Of a stretch of DNA of 64,000 nucleotides, positions 1 through 11,631 are shown piece by piece. The stretch is from NCBI GenBank assembly GCA_963757335.1, contig CAVWRJ010000013.1, positions 744,001 to 808,000 of the forward strand, in the 5' to 3' direction. Position numbers and translations under genes: made by a program. Numbering within the stretch: the stretch's first letter is position 1; every line of letters starts with the position of its first letter. The stretch is from DASQPA01 sp963757335 (lineage in GTDB: Bacteria; Acidobacteriota; Thermoanaerobaculia; Multivoradales; UBA5704). The notes under the pieces were generated by a model. It saw only the letters and a list, made by a program, of their open reading frames with translations, was not told the DNA's origin and did no database searches.

Positions 1-1
1 C

Positions 2-169
2 GAGCGCGAATCGCGCGGTGGCGGCGGGGGTGGCGGCGGCCGGGAGCGCGAGCGGGACCGTGGCGATCGCGGGGACGAGGGGGTGCCAGCCGCCTCTTCG
101 GTCAGCAGCGGATCGGGCTTCGGCTCGATGGCGGACTTCTTCCGCACCAGCCAGAAGAAGCCGCAGTAG
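2..169 (+). CDS. 3' end of an unidentified gene with a Gly/Arg-rich tail (partial)
   Basis: Reading from base 2, the frame is open to a TAG at 167-169 and gives 55 residues. They begin with a run of glycines and Arg/Glu/Asp repeats (RERERDRGDRGDEG) and finish with SMADFFRTSQKKPQ. Low-complexity RGG-like tails of this kind are typical of bacterial RNA-binding proteins and DEAD-box helicases, but no catalytic domain lies inside the window, so no function is assigned. The start is off the left edge. The stop codon falls inside the left arm of a hairpin. Confidence 0.5.
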   Translation, partial: ERESRGGGGGGGGRERERDRGDRGDEGVPAASSVSSGSGFGSMADFFRTSQKKPQ

Positions 170-190
170 GACGGGCGCGAGCCCGTCCTA
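167..190. terminator. perfect 10-bp hairpin after the first gene
   Basis: TAGGACGGGC (167-176) and GCCCGTCCTA (181-190) are exact reverse complements around a GCGA loop. The left arm contains the upstream stop codon. No T-tract follows on either strand, so it could equally be a dispersed palindrome (REP-like) or an attenuating stem. The alcohol dehydrogenase starts 14 bases later. Confidence 0.35.
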
Positions 191-203
191 CCGCCGCCCC
201 GCC

Positions 204-1343
204 ATGCCTTTCCGCCTGCCGACGCGGACCGTCCTCGAACCGGGGTGTATCGCGCGCCTGCCGGAGATCGCGGCGAGCTACGCGCCGGGGAAGGTCCTCC
301 TCGTCACCGACCGGGGCTACCGGTCGACCGGCATCCCGGAGCGGGTGGTCCGCGACCTCACCGCCCGATCCCTCCCCGTTCTCCTCTTCGACGAGATCGA
401 GCCCAATCCCCGTTCGACGACGGTCGACCGCCTGGCCGAACGGGCGCGCGGCGAGGGGGTGACGCTCGTCGCCGGCCTCGGCGGCGGGAGTGTTTTGGAC
501 GCCGCCAAAGCCCTGGCGATGCTCGTCCCCAACGGCGGCCGCGCCGAGGACTACGAGGGGAAAAACCGCGCCATCCAGGCCTCGCTCCCCTTTCTCGCCG
601 TGCCGACCACCTGCGGCACCGGCTCCGAGGTCACCTGGGTGTCGGTGATCACCCACCCCGAGCGGCTGTGGAAGATGAGCCTCAAGGGCGACTCGATGTA
701 CCCCGACTGGGCGCTCGTCGACGCCGATCTCCTCAAAACCCTCCCCCCCTCCTTCGTCGCCTGGACCGGGCTCGACGCCCTGACCCACGCCCTGGAGGCG
801 GTGACCGGCCGCGCCGCCAACCCCGCCTCGGACGCCCTGGCGGCGCGCGCCGTGACCCTCCTCTTCCGCTACCTGAAGCGGGCGGTCGAGGACATCTCCA
901 GAGACGCCGCGGCGCGGGAAGGGGTGGCGCAGGCGTCGACCCTCGCCGGCATGGCCTTCGGCAATGCCGACGTGGGGGCCGTCCACTGCCTGTCGGAGAC
1001 GGTCGGCGCCCGCTGGGACACCCCGCACGGCCTCGCCAACGCGGTCCTCCTGGCACCGGTCCTGCGCTCGCACGGAGCGGCGGTCACGCCGCAGCTCGCT
1101 GCCCTGGAGGCGAACCTCCCCGGCGGCCCCACCGGGGCGGACGACGGGGAGCGGGCCGAGCGCTTCCTGGTCTCGGTGGAGGCTCTCGTCCGCGCCCTGG
1201 AGACCCCCCACTTCACCGACCTCGGCATCCCCCGCGCGGACTACCCCTGGATCGCCAAGCGCGCCGCCCAGAACGGCTCGAACGCCGCGAACCCGCGGCC
1301 GATGGGCGCCGAGGAGTACCTCACGCTCCTGTCAGGGTTGTAA
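204..1343 (+). CDS. iron-containing alcohol dehydrogenase
   Basis: 379 aa. Family III (iron-activated) alcohol dehydrogenases reduce aldehydes or oxidise alcohols with NAD(P)H in the cytoplasm. The N-terminal half carries the dinucleotide-binding segment LGGGSVLDAAKALAML followed by PTTCGTGSEVT. The C-terminal half has the metal-ligand histidines in LDALTHALEAVTG, AVHCLSETVG and WDTPHGLANA. The ATG at 204 (MPFRLPTRTVLEPG) is chosen because family members begin a few residues before this beta-strand; the open frame extends further upstream only through the tail of the preceding gene. Length is normal. Substrate cannot be read from sequence. No operon partner follows: the next gene is convergent. 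Confidence 0.9.
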   Translation: MPFRLPTRTVLEPGCIARLPEIAASYAPGKVLLVTDRGYRSTGIPERVVRDLTARSLPVLLFDEIEPNPRSTTVDRLAERARGEGVTLVAGLGGGSVLDAAKALAMLVPNGGRAEDYEGKNRAIQASLPFLAVPTTCGTGSEVTWVSVITHPERLWKMSLKGDSMYPDWALVDADLLKTLPPSFVAWTGLDALTHALEAVTGRAANPASDALAARAVTLLFRYLKRAVEDISRDAAAREGVAQASTLAGMAFGNADVGAVHCLSETVGARWDTPHGLANAVLLAPVLRSHGAAVTPQLAALEANLPGGPTGADDGERAERFLVSVEALVRALETPHFTDLGIPRADYPWIAKRAAQNGSNAANPRPMGAEEYLTLLSGL

Positions 1344-1357
1344 GGGAGCAGCGGTCG

Positions 1358-1906
1358 TTACGGCCGGTGAACGATATAGCGCTCTTTCCCGGCCTGGAAC
1401 TCCTCCCGCGAAAGGCTGTAGCGGACGGTCTCCCGCCCGCCCTTCGCGATCCTCTCCACCTCGTGCATTCCGGCCTTTTCCATGACCCGCAGGGAGGCGA
1501 CGTTCGGCGCGTCGGAGCTGCCGTCGACGCGGTCGAGCCCCAGCTCTTCAAAACCGTAGCGGAGAAGCGTGCGGACGAGCTCGGTCGCCAGGCCTCGCCC
1601 CCAGTGGACGGGCGCCAGGCCGAAGAGGATCTCCAGCCCCGCCGGGAAGGGCCAGTAGCCGCCGAACCCGGCGACCGGCGCCCGGCCGCTCCGGTAGACC
1701 GCCCAGAGGCCGGTACCGTCCGTCCCGAAGCGCCGCAGGCTCTCTGACACCACCGCCCAGGTCTGCTCGATGGGGAGGACCTGATCGTCCCACAGGTAGC
1801 GGCGGACGTCGGGATCGGTGAAGAGGTGATGGAGGTCGTTGCGGTCGGCGGCCCGGAGCGGGCGGAGACGGAGCCGCTCCGTCTCGATCTCGGCAATCTT
1901 CGGCAC
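1358..1906 (-). CDS. GNAT family N-acetyltransferase (RimJ/RimL-like)
   Basis: 182 aa, GTG start. It opens with the usual ETERLRLRPLRAAD strand of RimJ-type acetyltransferases, and the acetyl-CoA-binding region is visible as GRGLATELVRTLLRYGF. The ending NVASLRVMEKAGM is the conserved helix before the last strand. Such enzymes transfer acetyl from acetyl-CoA to protein N-termini or small amines; the substrate is unknown here. It is convergent with the alcohol dehydrogenase, with 14 bases between the stops. A second, unrelated GNAT copy lies at the right end of the window. Confidence 0.85.
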   Translation of the reverse strand: MPKIAEIETERLRLRPLRAADRNDLHHLFTDPDVRRYLWDDQVLPIEQTWAVVSESLRRFGTDGTGLWAVYRSGRAPVAGFGGYWPFPAGLEILFGLAPVHWGRGLATELVRTLLRYGFEELGLDRVDGSSDAPNVASLRVMEKAGMHEVERIAKGGRETVRYSLSREEFQAGKERYIVHRP

Positions 1907-2013
1907 GGCTGGATTCTACTCGCCCCGGCATCTGTCACGAATAACGGAAAGCCTATAGGATGATGGCGACTACTTTCGTCAAAACGCCGTCTTTTTCCGC
2001 CAAGGAGGAGACC

Positions 2014-2451
2014 ATGGCCGCCCCGGTTGCGCAAAGCTACGCGAACCACCGCAAGTTCGTCCCCGGATTCCACGCGCTCACCTTCGGGATCCTGCTCGTC
2101 TATCTCCTCTGGGCGCTCTACCGGGTGATCTTCCACTTCTCGACGGATCACCTCTTCGAGCTCCTCCCGGCCCTCGCCCTCCCCCTGGTCGCCTTCTATA
2201 CCCGCATCTTCCCGCTGAGCGTCCAGAACCGGGTGATCCGCCTCGAGGAGCGCCTGCGCCTGGAGCGCCTCTGCCCCGAGCTCAAGAACCGCACCGGCGA
2301 GCTGTCGACCGGCCAGCTCGTCGCTCTCCGCTTCGCGAGCGACGCCGAGCTCCCCGCCCTCGCCCGCCGGGTGTTGGACGAACACATCGACGACCAGAAC
2401 GTCATCAAAAAGCAGATCCAGGCCTGGCGCGCCGATCACCTGCGGGCGTAG
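2014..2451 (+). CDS. DUF6526 family membrane protein
   Basis: 145 aa. It begins MAAPVAQSYANHRKFVPG and has two adjacent hydrophobic segments (about residues 18-40 and 48-68), followed by a basic amphipathic tail containing IRLEERLRLERL. This is the pattern of DUF6526, small two-helix proteins of unknown role. The ATG at 2014 is preferred over an upstream in-frame ATG at 1960 because AAGGAGG (2002-2008) sits just before it. It stands alone between a minus-strand GNAT and the terminator region of lon. Confidence 0.8.
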   Translation: MAAPVAQSYANHRKFVPGFHALTFGILLVYLLWALYRVIFHFSTDHLFELLPALALPLVAFYTRIFPLSVQNRVIRLEERLRLERLCPELKNRTGELSTGQLVALRFASDAELPALARRVLDEHIDDQNVIKKQIQAWRADHLRA

Positions 2452-2470
2452 GAACGGAACGTAGGGGACG

Positions 2471-2511
2471 GAAAAGAAAAACCCCGCGATCTCCTGGGGA
2501 GACCGCGGGGC
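2471..2511 (-). terminator. Rho-independent terminator of lon
   Basis: Arms CCCCGCGATCTCC and GGAGACCGCGGGG (2482-2510) form a 13-bp stem with one mismatch and a tiny loop. On the minus strand it is followed by TTTTTCTTTTC (2481-2471). It lies about 30 bases beyond the lon stop. The DUF6526 gene converges on it from the other side and may share it. Confidence 0.8.
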
Positions 2512-2539
2512 GGAAAGTACCGAGCTGAGCGGGTCCGGG

Positions 2540-5118
<2,579 letters not shown>

Positions 5119-5428
5119 TTGGATTCTCCTCGGAGAAGCCGTCTTAGCTTCTCCCTATCTACTTTGGGCCGGTCGACCAGGTTGGCTTGGCGGTCCAATG
5201 TATCGAAAACAACCGGCCGGAGCGGCTTCGAATTCCAGGCCCATGCCTGGAATATTAGTCAATTCGGCTCAACTACTACCCTGGTGGGTCCGAGGCTTAG
5301 TATAAGCCGCTCAACCTTCCAGGGACAGCCGGAATTCCAATCTCCCCTTTTTCCTGTGATTTCGGCTGCAATCTTCGTGAAATCTAGCAGCGCGTAGAAT
5401 GGCGGCTCCTATCCCTTGGAGGTCTGTG
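5119..5428. promoter_or_regulatory. divergent intergenic region between lon and the S10 peptidase
   Basis: 310 bases without a gene; both promoters should lie here, but I cannot place convincing -35/-10 boxes. Two perfect inverted repeats are visible. GGAGAAGC/GCTTCTCC (5132-5154, 7-base loop) sits directly upstream of the lon Shine-Dalgarno site, so it would fold in the lon leader RNA. ATTCCAGGC/GCCTGGAAT (5232-5253, 4-base loop) is mid-region and could be an operator. No CIRCE-type heat-shock operator is seen. Confidence 0.45.
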
Positions 5429-7051
5429 ATGAAGAGAGCTGGTCTGCCGGTCGCGCTGCTCGTTCTCCCCCTGCTCGCCCTGCCCGTCTTCCCGGTCTTG
5501 GGACAGGGAGCCCCCGACCGGCCGACGACCGCCGAAACCGACGAAACCGCCTTAGCTGCAGCGGGAGCTTCCACGGCCCTCGCGCTCCACCGGGAGGAGA
5601 AGGAGAAGAAGCCCCTCCCCGAGGAGAAGGTCTCCCAGACTCATCACACCCTGATTCTGGACGGCCAGAAGATCGCCTATACCGCGACCGCCGGGACCCT
5701 CCTCTTCAAGGACGACGACGGGACCCCGCGGGCCTCGTTCTTCTACGTCGCCTACAGCAAGGATGGGGTCCGGGATGCCCGCGACCGGCCGGTCACCTTC
5801 GCCTTCAACGGCGGCCCCGGCTCCGCCTCGGTCTGGGTCCACATGGGGGCGTTCGGGCCGAAGGCGGTGGCGCGCGATCCCGAGGGGATGGCCCTGCCGC
5901 CGCCGGCACGCCTGATCGACAACGATCTCTCGATCCTCGACGTGACCGACCTCGTCTTCATCGACCCGATCTGGACCGGCTACAGCCGGCCGCTCCCCGG
6001 CGAGGACGTCAAGAAGTTCACCGGCGTCAAGAACGACATCGAGTCGGTCGCCGAGTTCATCCGCCTGTGGACGAGCCGCAACGAGCGCTGGGGCTCGCCG
6101 AAGTTCCTCGCCGGCGAGAGCTACGGCACCACCCGCGCCGCCGGGCTCGCCCGCTACCTGGACGAGCGTTACGGCCTGATGTTGAACGGCGTCATCCTGG
6201 TCTCCTCGATCCTCAACTGGCAGGACCAGGACTTCCACGTCGGCAACGACATGCCGTACCTCCTCATCCTCCCCAGCTACACGGCGGCGGCCTGGTACCA
6301 CAAGAGGCTGCCGCCCGAGCTCAGCGGCGACCTGCGGCATACCTTGGACGAGGTCGAGTCCTTCGCCCTCCACGACTACGCCCTCGCCCTCCTCGCCGGG
6401 GACCGTCTGCCGGAGGCGCAGCGGCGCGAGGTCGCGGCCCGGTTCGCTCGTTACACCGGCCTCTCGGTCGACTACGTGCTCCGCGCCAATCTGCGGGTCG
6501 AGCTCGACCGCTTCACCAAGGAGCTGCTCCGCGACCAGGGCCGAACCGTGGGCCGGCTCGACACCCGCTTCACCGGCCGCGACCTCGACTCGGTGGGCGA
6601 GGTCCCCGAGTACGACCCGGCGAGCGCCGCGACCGGCGGGCAGTACGCGGGGGCGGTCAACGACTATCTGCGGCGCGAGCTGGGCTTCAAGAGCGACCTC
6701 GTCTACGAGTTCCTCTCCCGCAAGGTCCACCCCTGGAGCTTCGAATCCTTCCCCAACCAGTACGCCAACCTGGCCGAGCCCCTGCGCCAGGAGATGACCC
6801 AGAACCCCGACTTGAAGGTCCTCGTCGTGGGCGGCCACTACGACCTCGCGACCCCCTACTTCGACTCGGTCTACACCCTCGACCACCTGGGCCTGCCACC
6901 GGAGCTCCGCGCCAACATCCGGATGATCCAGTACGAGGCCGGGCACATGATGTACCTCCGCCGCAGCGAGCACGAGAAGCTGAAGCGCGACCTGACGGAG
7001 TTCATCCGCGCCGCGTCGGCGGCAGGGACCGGCGGGGGGAAGGGGCGATAG
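5429..7051 (+). CDS. secreted serine carboxypeptidase (peptidase family S10)
   Basis: 540 aa. A signal peptide (MKRAGLPVALLVLPLLALPV) is followed by a charged linker and an alpha/beta-hydrolase fold. Family S10 landmarks are all present: the oxyanion segment FNGGPGSASVWVHMGAFGP, nucleophile Ser in GESYGTTR, Asp in GGHYDLATP and His in EAGHMMY. These enzymes remove C-terminal residues from peptides, here probably in the periplasm or outside the cell. The ATG at 5429 is chosen because GGAGG lies a few bases upstream and the signal peptide starts there, not at the upstream in-frame ATG at 5399. No operon partner; the next gene is convergent. Confidence 0.9.
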   Translation: MKRAGLPVALLVLPLLALPVFPVLGQGAPDRPTTAETDETALAAAGASTALALHREEKEKKPLPEEKVSQTHHTLILDGQKIAYTATAGTLLFKDDDGTPRASFFYVAYSKDGVRDARDRPVTFAFNGGPGSASVWVHMGAFGPKAVARDPEGMALPPPARLIDNDLSILDVTDLVFIDPIWTGYSRPLPGEDVKKFTGVKNDIESVAEFIRLWTSRNERWGSPKFLAGESYGTTRAAGLARYLDERYGLMLNGVILVSSILNWQDQDFHVGNDMPYLLILPSYTAAAWYHKRLPPELSGDLRHTLDEVESFALHDYALALLAGDRLPEAQRREVAARFARYTGLSVDYVLRANLRVELDRFTKELLRDQGRTVGRLDTRFTGRDLDSVGEVPEYDPASAATGGQYAGAVNDYLRRELGFKSDLVYEFLSRKVHPWSFESFPNQYANLAEPLRQEMTQNPDLKVLVVGGHYDLATPYFDSVYTLDHLGLPPELRANIRMIQYEAGHMMYLRRSEHEKLKRDLTEFIRAASAAGTGGGKGR

Positions 7052-7064
7052 GGGGCCGGCGCCC

Positions 7065-8423
7065 CTACTTCACCCACACCGTCTTGATGTTGACGAACTC
7101 GCGGATGCCGACCTCCGACAGCTCGCGGCCGTAGCCCGAGCTCTTGATGCCGCCGAAGGGGAGCCGGGGGTCGGACTTGACGACGCCGTTGACGAAGACC
7201 GAGCCGGCCTCGATCGCCGCGGCGATGTCCTCGCCGCGCGCGGCATCGCCCGTCCACAGGCTCGCCCCGAGGCCGAAATGGGAGCGGTTGGCGAGCTCGA
7301 TGGCATGGGCGGTGTCCCGCGCCCGCACCACCGCCGCCACCGGTCCGAAGGTCTCCTCGTCGAAGGCCGCCATCCCGGGCTCGACCCCGAGGAGGACGGT
7401 GGGGGCGTAGAACCACCCCTTGCCGGGCAGCCGGTGGCCGCCGGCCGCGAGGCGCGCCCCGGCCTCGACCGTCCGCTTCACCTGGTCGTCCAGATCGCCG
7501 AGCAGATCCTCCCGCGCCATGGGGCCGACGTCGGTCGCCGAATCCAGGGGGTCGCCCACCGTGAGCTCCTCCATCTGGCGGACGAACTCCGCCTCGAAGC
7601 GGTCGGCGACCGCCGCCTCGACGATGAAACGCTTGGCCGCGATGCAGCTCTGGCCGGAGTTGATGGTCCGCGCCTTGGCCGCCTGGCGCGCCGCCTCGGC
7701 GGGGTCGGCGTCGTCCAGGACGATGAAGGGATCGGAGCCCCCGAGCTCCAGGACCGTCTTCTTGAGGCACCGGCCGGCCTCCGCCGCCACCTCCCGCCCC
7801 GCCTTCTCGCTCCCGGTGAGAGTCACGGCCATGACCGCCGGGTGGCGGATCAGCTCGGCGGTCCGCGCGGAGGGGACGAGGAGGGTGGTCATCACCCCGT
7901 CCGGAAACCCCGCCTCGTGGAACAGGGCCTCGATGGCGAGCGCCGTCCCCGGCACGTTCGAAGCGTGCTTTAAGAGCCCGACGTTCCCCGCCATGAGCCC
8001 CGGGGCCAGGAAGCGGAAGACCTGCCAGAGGGGGAAGTTCCAGGGCATCACGGCGAGCACCGGCCCGAGCGGCTGGTAGACGACGAAGCTCCGGGTCGCA
8101 TCGGTCGCCACCGCCTGCTCGGCGAGGAAGCGCTCGGCATGCTCGGCGTAGAAGTCGCACACCCAGGAGCATTTGTCGACCTCCGACTCGGCCGAGGTCA
8201 GGGTCTTCCCCATCTCGGCGGTCATCAGCCGGGCGAAGCGGTCGCGGTTCTCCCGCAGGAGGTCGGCGGCCCGTCGCATCAGCTCGGAGCGTTCGGCAAA
8301 GGAGAAGTCACGCCAGGAGGGGAATGCGGCGGCAGCCAGCGCCAGGCGGCGCTCCACCTCCGTGGCATCGTGGTCGGGGTACTCGGCGATCAGCTCTTCG
8401 GTAGCGGGATTGATGGCTTTCAT
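7065..8423 (-). CDS. NAD(P)-dependent succinate-semialdehyde dehydrogenase-type aldehyde dehydrogenase
   Basis: 452 aa. It oxidises an aldehyde, most likely succinate semialdehyde, to the acid. It has the start MKAINPATEELIAEYP, typical of the short YneI/Sad-like subgroup, the cofactor segment MPWNFPLWQVFRFLAPGLMAG, the catalytic Glu in LELGGSDPFIVL and the catalytic Cys in NSGQSCIAAKRF. The C-terminal oligomerisation strand ends in EFVNIKTVWVK. Full length and intact. It is convergent with the S10 peptidase (13-base gap). There is no GABA transaminase beside it, so the pathway is inferred from family only. Confidence 0.88.
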   Translation of the reverse strand: MKAINPATEELIAEYPDHDATEVERRLALAAAAFPSWRDFSFAERSELMRRAADLLRENRDRFARLMTAEMGKTLTSAESEVDKCSWVCDFYAEHAERFLAEQAVATDATRSFVVYQPLGPVLAVMPWNFPLWQVFRFLAPGLMAGNVGLLKHASNVPGTALAIEALFHEAGFPDGVMTTLLVPSARTAELIRHPAVMAVTLTGSEKAGREVAAEAGRCLKKTVLELGGSDPFIVLDDADPAEAARQAAKARTINSGQSCIAAKRFIVEAAVADRFEAEFVRQMEELTVGDPLDSATDVGPMAREDLLGDLDDQVKRTVEAGARLAAGGHRLPGKGWFYAPTVLLGVEPGMAAFDEETFGPVAAVVRARDTAHAIELANRSHFGLGASLWTGDAARGEDIAAAIEAGSVFVNGVVKSDPRLPFGGIKSSGYGRELSEVGIREFVNIKTVWVK

Positions 8424-8507
8424 GGTGAACGGAAAGCCTGCAAACTTCCTACCGTGAGGCGAAGGGGCCGGCTCGGGGGGGCAGCGGGGCCAATGGGGGA
8501 GACCAGA

Positions 8508-8602
<95 letters not shown>

Positions 8603-8676
8603 GCGGTGTGGCAGGGCGTCATTCTAGAGGGGGAGGGGGCTGGAGTCAAAGATCTCGCCATTAGAGCCCGCAGGAT

Positions 8677-9897
8677 CTACTTCGGAGCGGAGAGTCGGGC
8701 GGCGGCGCTCCGCGGCAGGAGCAGCCAGATCTGCCCCGGATGCTTCATGCGGCCGGCGATCGCGGCCGCCGCCGCGTCGTGCCCCCAGAAGACATCGCCC
8801 CGCACCGGTCCGGTGATGGCGCCGCCGGTATCCTGGGCGACGAGCAGCCGCCGGAGGGGCCGATCGGGTGCCTTCTCGCCCGCCGGGGCCGCCGCGGGCG
8901 CTGTACCGTCGAGCCAGACCGGTACCCCCAGCGGCAGGTACTTGAGGTCGACGGCGAGCGAGCGCCCGGGGGTGAGGGGCACCCCTTCCGCTCCCAGCGG
9001 CCCCTCGCCTTTGAGCTCGTCGAAGAAAACGTAGGAACGGTTCCGCGCCAGGACCTGGGGCGCCTCGGCGGGGTGAGCGAGAAGCCAGGCGCGGATCGAC
9101 TGGAGGGAGACCTCCTCCTTCTTCAAGGCTCCGCGCTCGACGAGATCGCGGCCGATGGCGAAGTAGGCCTGGCCGTTCTGGGCCGCATAGCCCACCCGCA
9201 GCACCCCCCCCTCGGCGAGCTCGATCCGGCCCGAGCCCTGGATCTCCATGAAAAAGGCGTCGATCGGGTCGTCCACCCAGGCGAGCTCGAGCCCTCGCCC
9301 GGCGAGCGCCCCGGCGCGGATTGCCGCCCGATCCGGGAAGGGGAGAAACGCCCGGTCCACCACTCTGCCCGCGATCCGCCGCCCCTTCCACTCCTCGCGG
9401 AAGAGCCCGAGGTCGACCGTCACCAATTCGGGGGGACGCCGGTAGAGGGGGACGGTATAGCGGGCGCTCGGCTTGCGGCTGCCATGGAGGGTGGGCTCGT
9501 AGTAGCCGGTGAAGAGCCCCGTCCGCTCTCCATGATTGCTCGCCGCGACCGGAGTGAACGCCGCCTCGAAGAACCCCCGTGCCGCCCCCCGATCCCGGCG
9601 CGGAACCTTCGCCGCCGCGGCGCAAACCGCCCGCCACTCGGCCGTCGTCCCCAGGGACTCCGCGGCACGGCTCTCCACCCGCTCGATCCGCGCACAGGAG
9701 CGCAGGAAGGCCGCGAGGGCCTCCTCGACCGCGTCCTCCCGCCAGCCCGGGAGGTCGGCGAAGCGAGCCGGCGTCAGCACCAGCCGATCCGGCACCGGCT
9801 TCGCACCGGTCCGGGGACGAAGGAAGAGCCAGACGCCCAGGCCGAGGACCACCAGGGCGAGGAGAGCGAGGAGGAGGAGTTTCTGGCGGCGGGGCAT
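8677..9897 (-). CDS. mltA: membrane-bound lytic murein transglycosylase A
   Basis: 406 aa. MltA cleaves the glycan strands of peptidoglycan to 1,6-anhydro products at the outer membrane. An N-terminal hydrophobic anchor (residues 6-26) precedes the MltA barrel, seen in FTGYYEPTLHGS and AFFMEIQGSGRI. The C-terminal 3D domain carries VFFDELKGEGPLGAEGVPL, SLAVDLKYLPLGVPV and QDTGGAITGPVRGDVFWG, where the conserved Asp residues lie. The N-terminus lacks a clear lipobox cysteine, so it may be anchored by its signal-like helix. It is followed downstream by tRNA-Ser; the MATE exporter upstream ends 36 bases before it and could be co-transcribed. Confidence 0.9.
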   Translation of the reverse strand: MPRRQKLLLLALLALVVLGLGVWLFLRPRTGAKPVPDRLVLTPARFADLPGWREDAVEEALAAFLRSCARIERVESRAAESLGTTAEWRAVCAAAAKVPRRDRGAARGFFEAAFTPVAASNHGERTGLFTGYYEPTLHGSRKPSARYTVPLYRRPPELVTVDLGLFREEWKGRRIAGRVVDRAFLPFPDRAAIRAGALAGRGLELAWVDDPIDAFFMEIQGSGRIELAEGGVLRVGYAAQNGQAYFAIGRDLVERGALKKEEVSLQSIRAWLLAHPAEAPQVLARNRSYVFFDELKGEGPLGAEGVPLTPGRSLAVDLKYLPLGVPVWLDGTAPAAAPAGEKAPDRPLRRLLVAQDTGGAITGPVRGDVFWGHDAAAAAIAGRMKHPGQIWLLLPRSAAARLSAPK

Positions 9898-9933
9898 CGG
9901 CTCGAGCGCTGAGCGGCAGAGGGCTTCGCGCGG

Positions 9934-11289
9934 CTAGTGTACCGCCCCCACCCGCGCGATCGGCCCGCGGAACCGCCGGACGATGCGGGCGAGGAGGAGG
10001 ACCGCCACGAAGGCGAGGCCGAGGGTGAGGCCCCACCAGAGACCGCGGGGACCCTGGCCGCGGCGGAAGGCGAGGTAGGCGCCCAGGGGGAGCCCGAGGA
10101 CCCAGTACCCCACGAGGGCGACGACGGCGGCGAAGCGGGTGTCGGCGGCACCGCGGAGCGCCCCGGCGCCCACCACCTGCACGCCGTCGAAGACCTGGAA
10201 GGCACCGGCGACGGGGAGGAGCGTCGCGGCCATGGCAAGGACGCGGGGGTCCGCGCTGTAGAGGCCGGCCAGGAGGCGCGGGGCGAGCGCGAAGAGGAGA
10301 CCGAAGAGGCCCATCACCCCGGCTCCCAGAACCAGGCAGACGGCGGCGGCGCGGCGGGCGCCCGGCATGTCCCCCCTCCCGATGGCGTTGCCCACCCGGG
10401 TGGATGCGGCGGCCGCCACCCCCACCGGAACCATGTAGGAGAGAGCCGCCAGATTGAGCGCGATCTGGTGGCCCGCGAGCTCGTGCACCCCGAGTCGACC
10501 CATGAGCAGGGCGACGGTGGCGAAGACCCAGAGCTCGAGCGAGTCATGAACCCCGATCGGCACCCCGAGCTGGAGGTGCTGGCCGTGCGCCCGCCAGACG
10601 AAAGCGTGGCGGGTGAAGCCCTGGAAGTAGGGTGCCAGGTCCTTGCGCGCGAAGAGGATGAGAGTCGCGAGCATGAACCAGCGCCCGATCGCGGTCGCGT
10701 AGGCCGAGCCGGCGACCCCGAGGGCCGGCGCCCCGAAGTGGCCGAAGATGAGGACGTAGTCGCCCACGAAGTTCACCACGTTGCCCACCAGCATGGCGAC
10801 GACGGCCGGGCGCACGATCCCCATCGCCTGGAGCGTCTGGCGCAGAACGATGAAGACGAGAAAGGGGACGACCCCGGGGACGATGCCGCGGACGAAGGCG
10901 GTGGCGCCCTCCACCAGGGCGGGAGGTTGGCCGAGATGGGCGAGGACGGTCCGGACGTTCCAGAGGAGGAGCGAGAGGGGGACCGCGAGGACCAGCGCCA
11001 GCACCAGGCCGCGCTCCAGGTGGGCGCCGATCGCCGCTCGGTCCTCGGCTCCATGCGCCTGGGACACCAGGGGATCGATCGCCATCAGGATCCCCACCGC
11101 CCCGATCAGCAGGCTGAAGCTGAGGGAGTTGCCGAGGGCCCCGGCGGCGAGGGCCGCGGCCGACACCCGGCCGAGCATCATGGTGTCGACGACTCCCATG
11201 AACATGAGGCCGAGCTGCACGGCGACGACCGGCAGGGCGAGCCGGACCACCGCGCCGAGCTCCTCCTGCAAGCGAGCACGCCGGATCAC
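9934..11289 (-). CDS. MATE family multidrug exporter
   Basis: About 451 aa, essentially all membrane. MATE proteins export cationic drugs or metabolites using a Na+ or H+ gradient. Twelve hydrophobic segments in two six-helix halves can be followed, starting VVRLALPVVAVQLGLMFMG and with the typical MVDTMMLGR-like segment VVDTMMLGRVSAAALAAG. The frame is open back to 11337, but those codons lie inside the tRNA-Glu gene, so the GTG at 11289 is the most upstream reasonable start outside it; no clear Shine-Dalgarno site was seen. It is probably in one transcript with mltA. Confidence 0.88.
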   Translation of the reverse strand: MIRRARLQEELGAVVRLALPVVAVQLGLMFMGVVDTMMLGRVSAAALAAGALGNSLSFSLLIGAVGILMAIDPLVSQAHGAEDRAAIGAHLERGLVLALVLAVPLSLLLWNVRTVLAHLGQPPALVEGATAFVRGIVPGVVPFLVFIVLRQTLQAMGIVRPAVVAMLVGNVVNFVGDYVLIFGHFGAPALGVAGSAYATAIGRWFMLATLILFARKDLAPYFQGFTRHAFVWRAHGQHLQLGVPIGVHDSLELWVFATVALLMGRLGVHELAGHQIALNLAALSYMVPVGVAAAASTRVGNAIGRGDMPGARRAAAVCLVLGAGVMGLFGLLFALAPRLLAGLYSADPRVLAMAATLLPVAGAFQVFDGVQVVGAGALRGAADTRFAAVVALVGYWVLGLPLGAYLAFRRGQGPRGLWWGLTLGLAFVAVLLLARIVRRFRGPIARVGAVH

Positions 11290-11326
11290 GAGAGGTGGAG
11301 TAGGGACGGGCGGTACGGAGAGAGCT

Positions 11327-11402
11327 TGGTAGCGCATACGGGATTCGAACCCGTGTTACCGGCGTGAGAGGCCGGCGTCCTGGACCCCTAGACGAATGCG
11401 CC
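11327..11402 (-). tRNA. tRNA-Glu(CTC)
   Basis: The minus strand runs GGCGCATTCGTCTAGGGG and ends ATGCGCT-A-CCA. The acceptor stem pairs GGCGCAT with ATGCGCT, with a G-U at position 1:72. The anticodon arm is GCCGG-CCTCTCA-CGCCGG, giving CTC, and the T-loop is GGTTCGAATCC. 76 nt, with encoded CCA. Confidence 0.95.
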
Positions 11403-11486
11403 ACGCATCGTCAGACCGGCGGAGGGTAACACAGCCGCGCGCCCGGGTTCAACCTGAAGGACCCGGGGGTACTGGGTCCGTTTGAT

Positions 11487-11540
11487 CCGAGGACCGGCGA
11501 CTGGCTGCGCGGAGCGCCCGAAGGAGTCGGCCCGCAGGGT
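11487..11540 (+). repeat. dispersed structured repeat, copy A
   Basis: A stretch of about 54 bases containing CTGGCTGCGCGGAGCGCCCG and AAGGAG recurs on the opposite strand at 55233-55288 with a handful of mismatches. It lies in the 229-base gap between tRNA-Glu and the FHA-cyclase gene, where no gene is seen. The repeat is GC-rich and self-complementary in parts, like REP/BIME elements. Confidence 0.7.
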
Positions 11541-11631
11541 TCCAGCGGACGCAGTACCGGACCCGGGACCGCCGGATGTAGTAGGGTAGGGGTCTGCTCG
11601 CCCGGCCCCCCGCCGCGCCCGAGGTTCCGCT

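Noticed and set aside
5132..5154. CIRCE heat-shock operator ahead of lon
   Set aside because: The inverted repeat GGAGAAGC/GCTTCTCC does not match the TTAGCACTC/GAGTGCTAA consensus or its spacing.
11290..11337. Longer N-terminus for the MATE exporter
   Set aside because: Those codons run into the tRNA-Glu gene and precede the first conserved helix.
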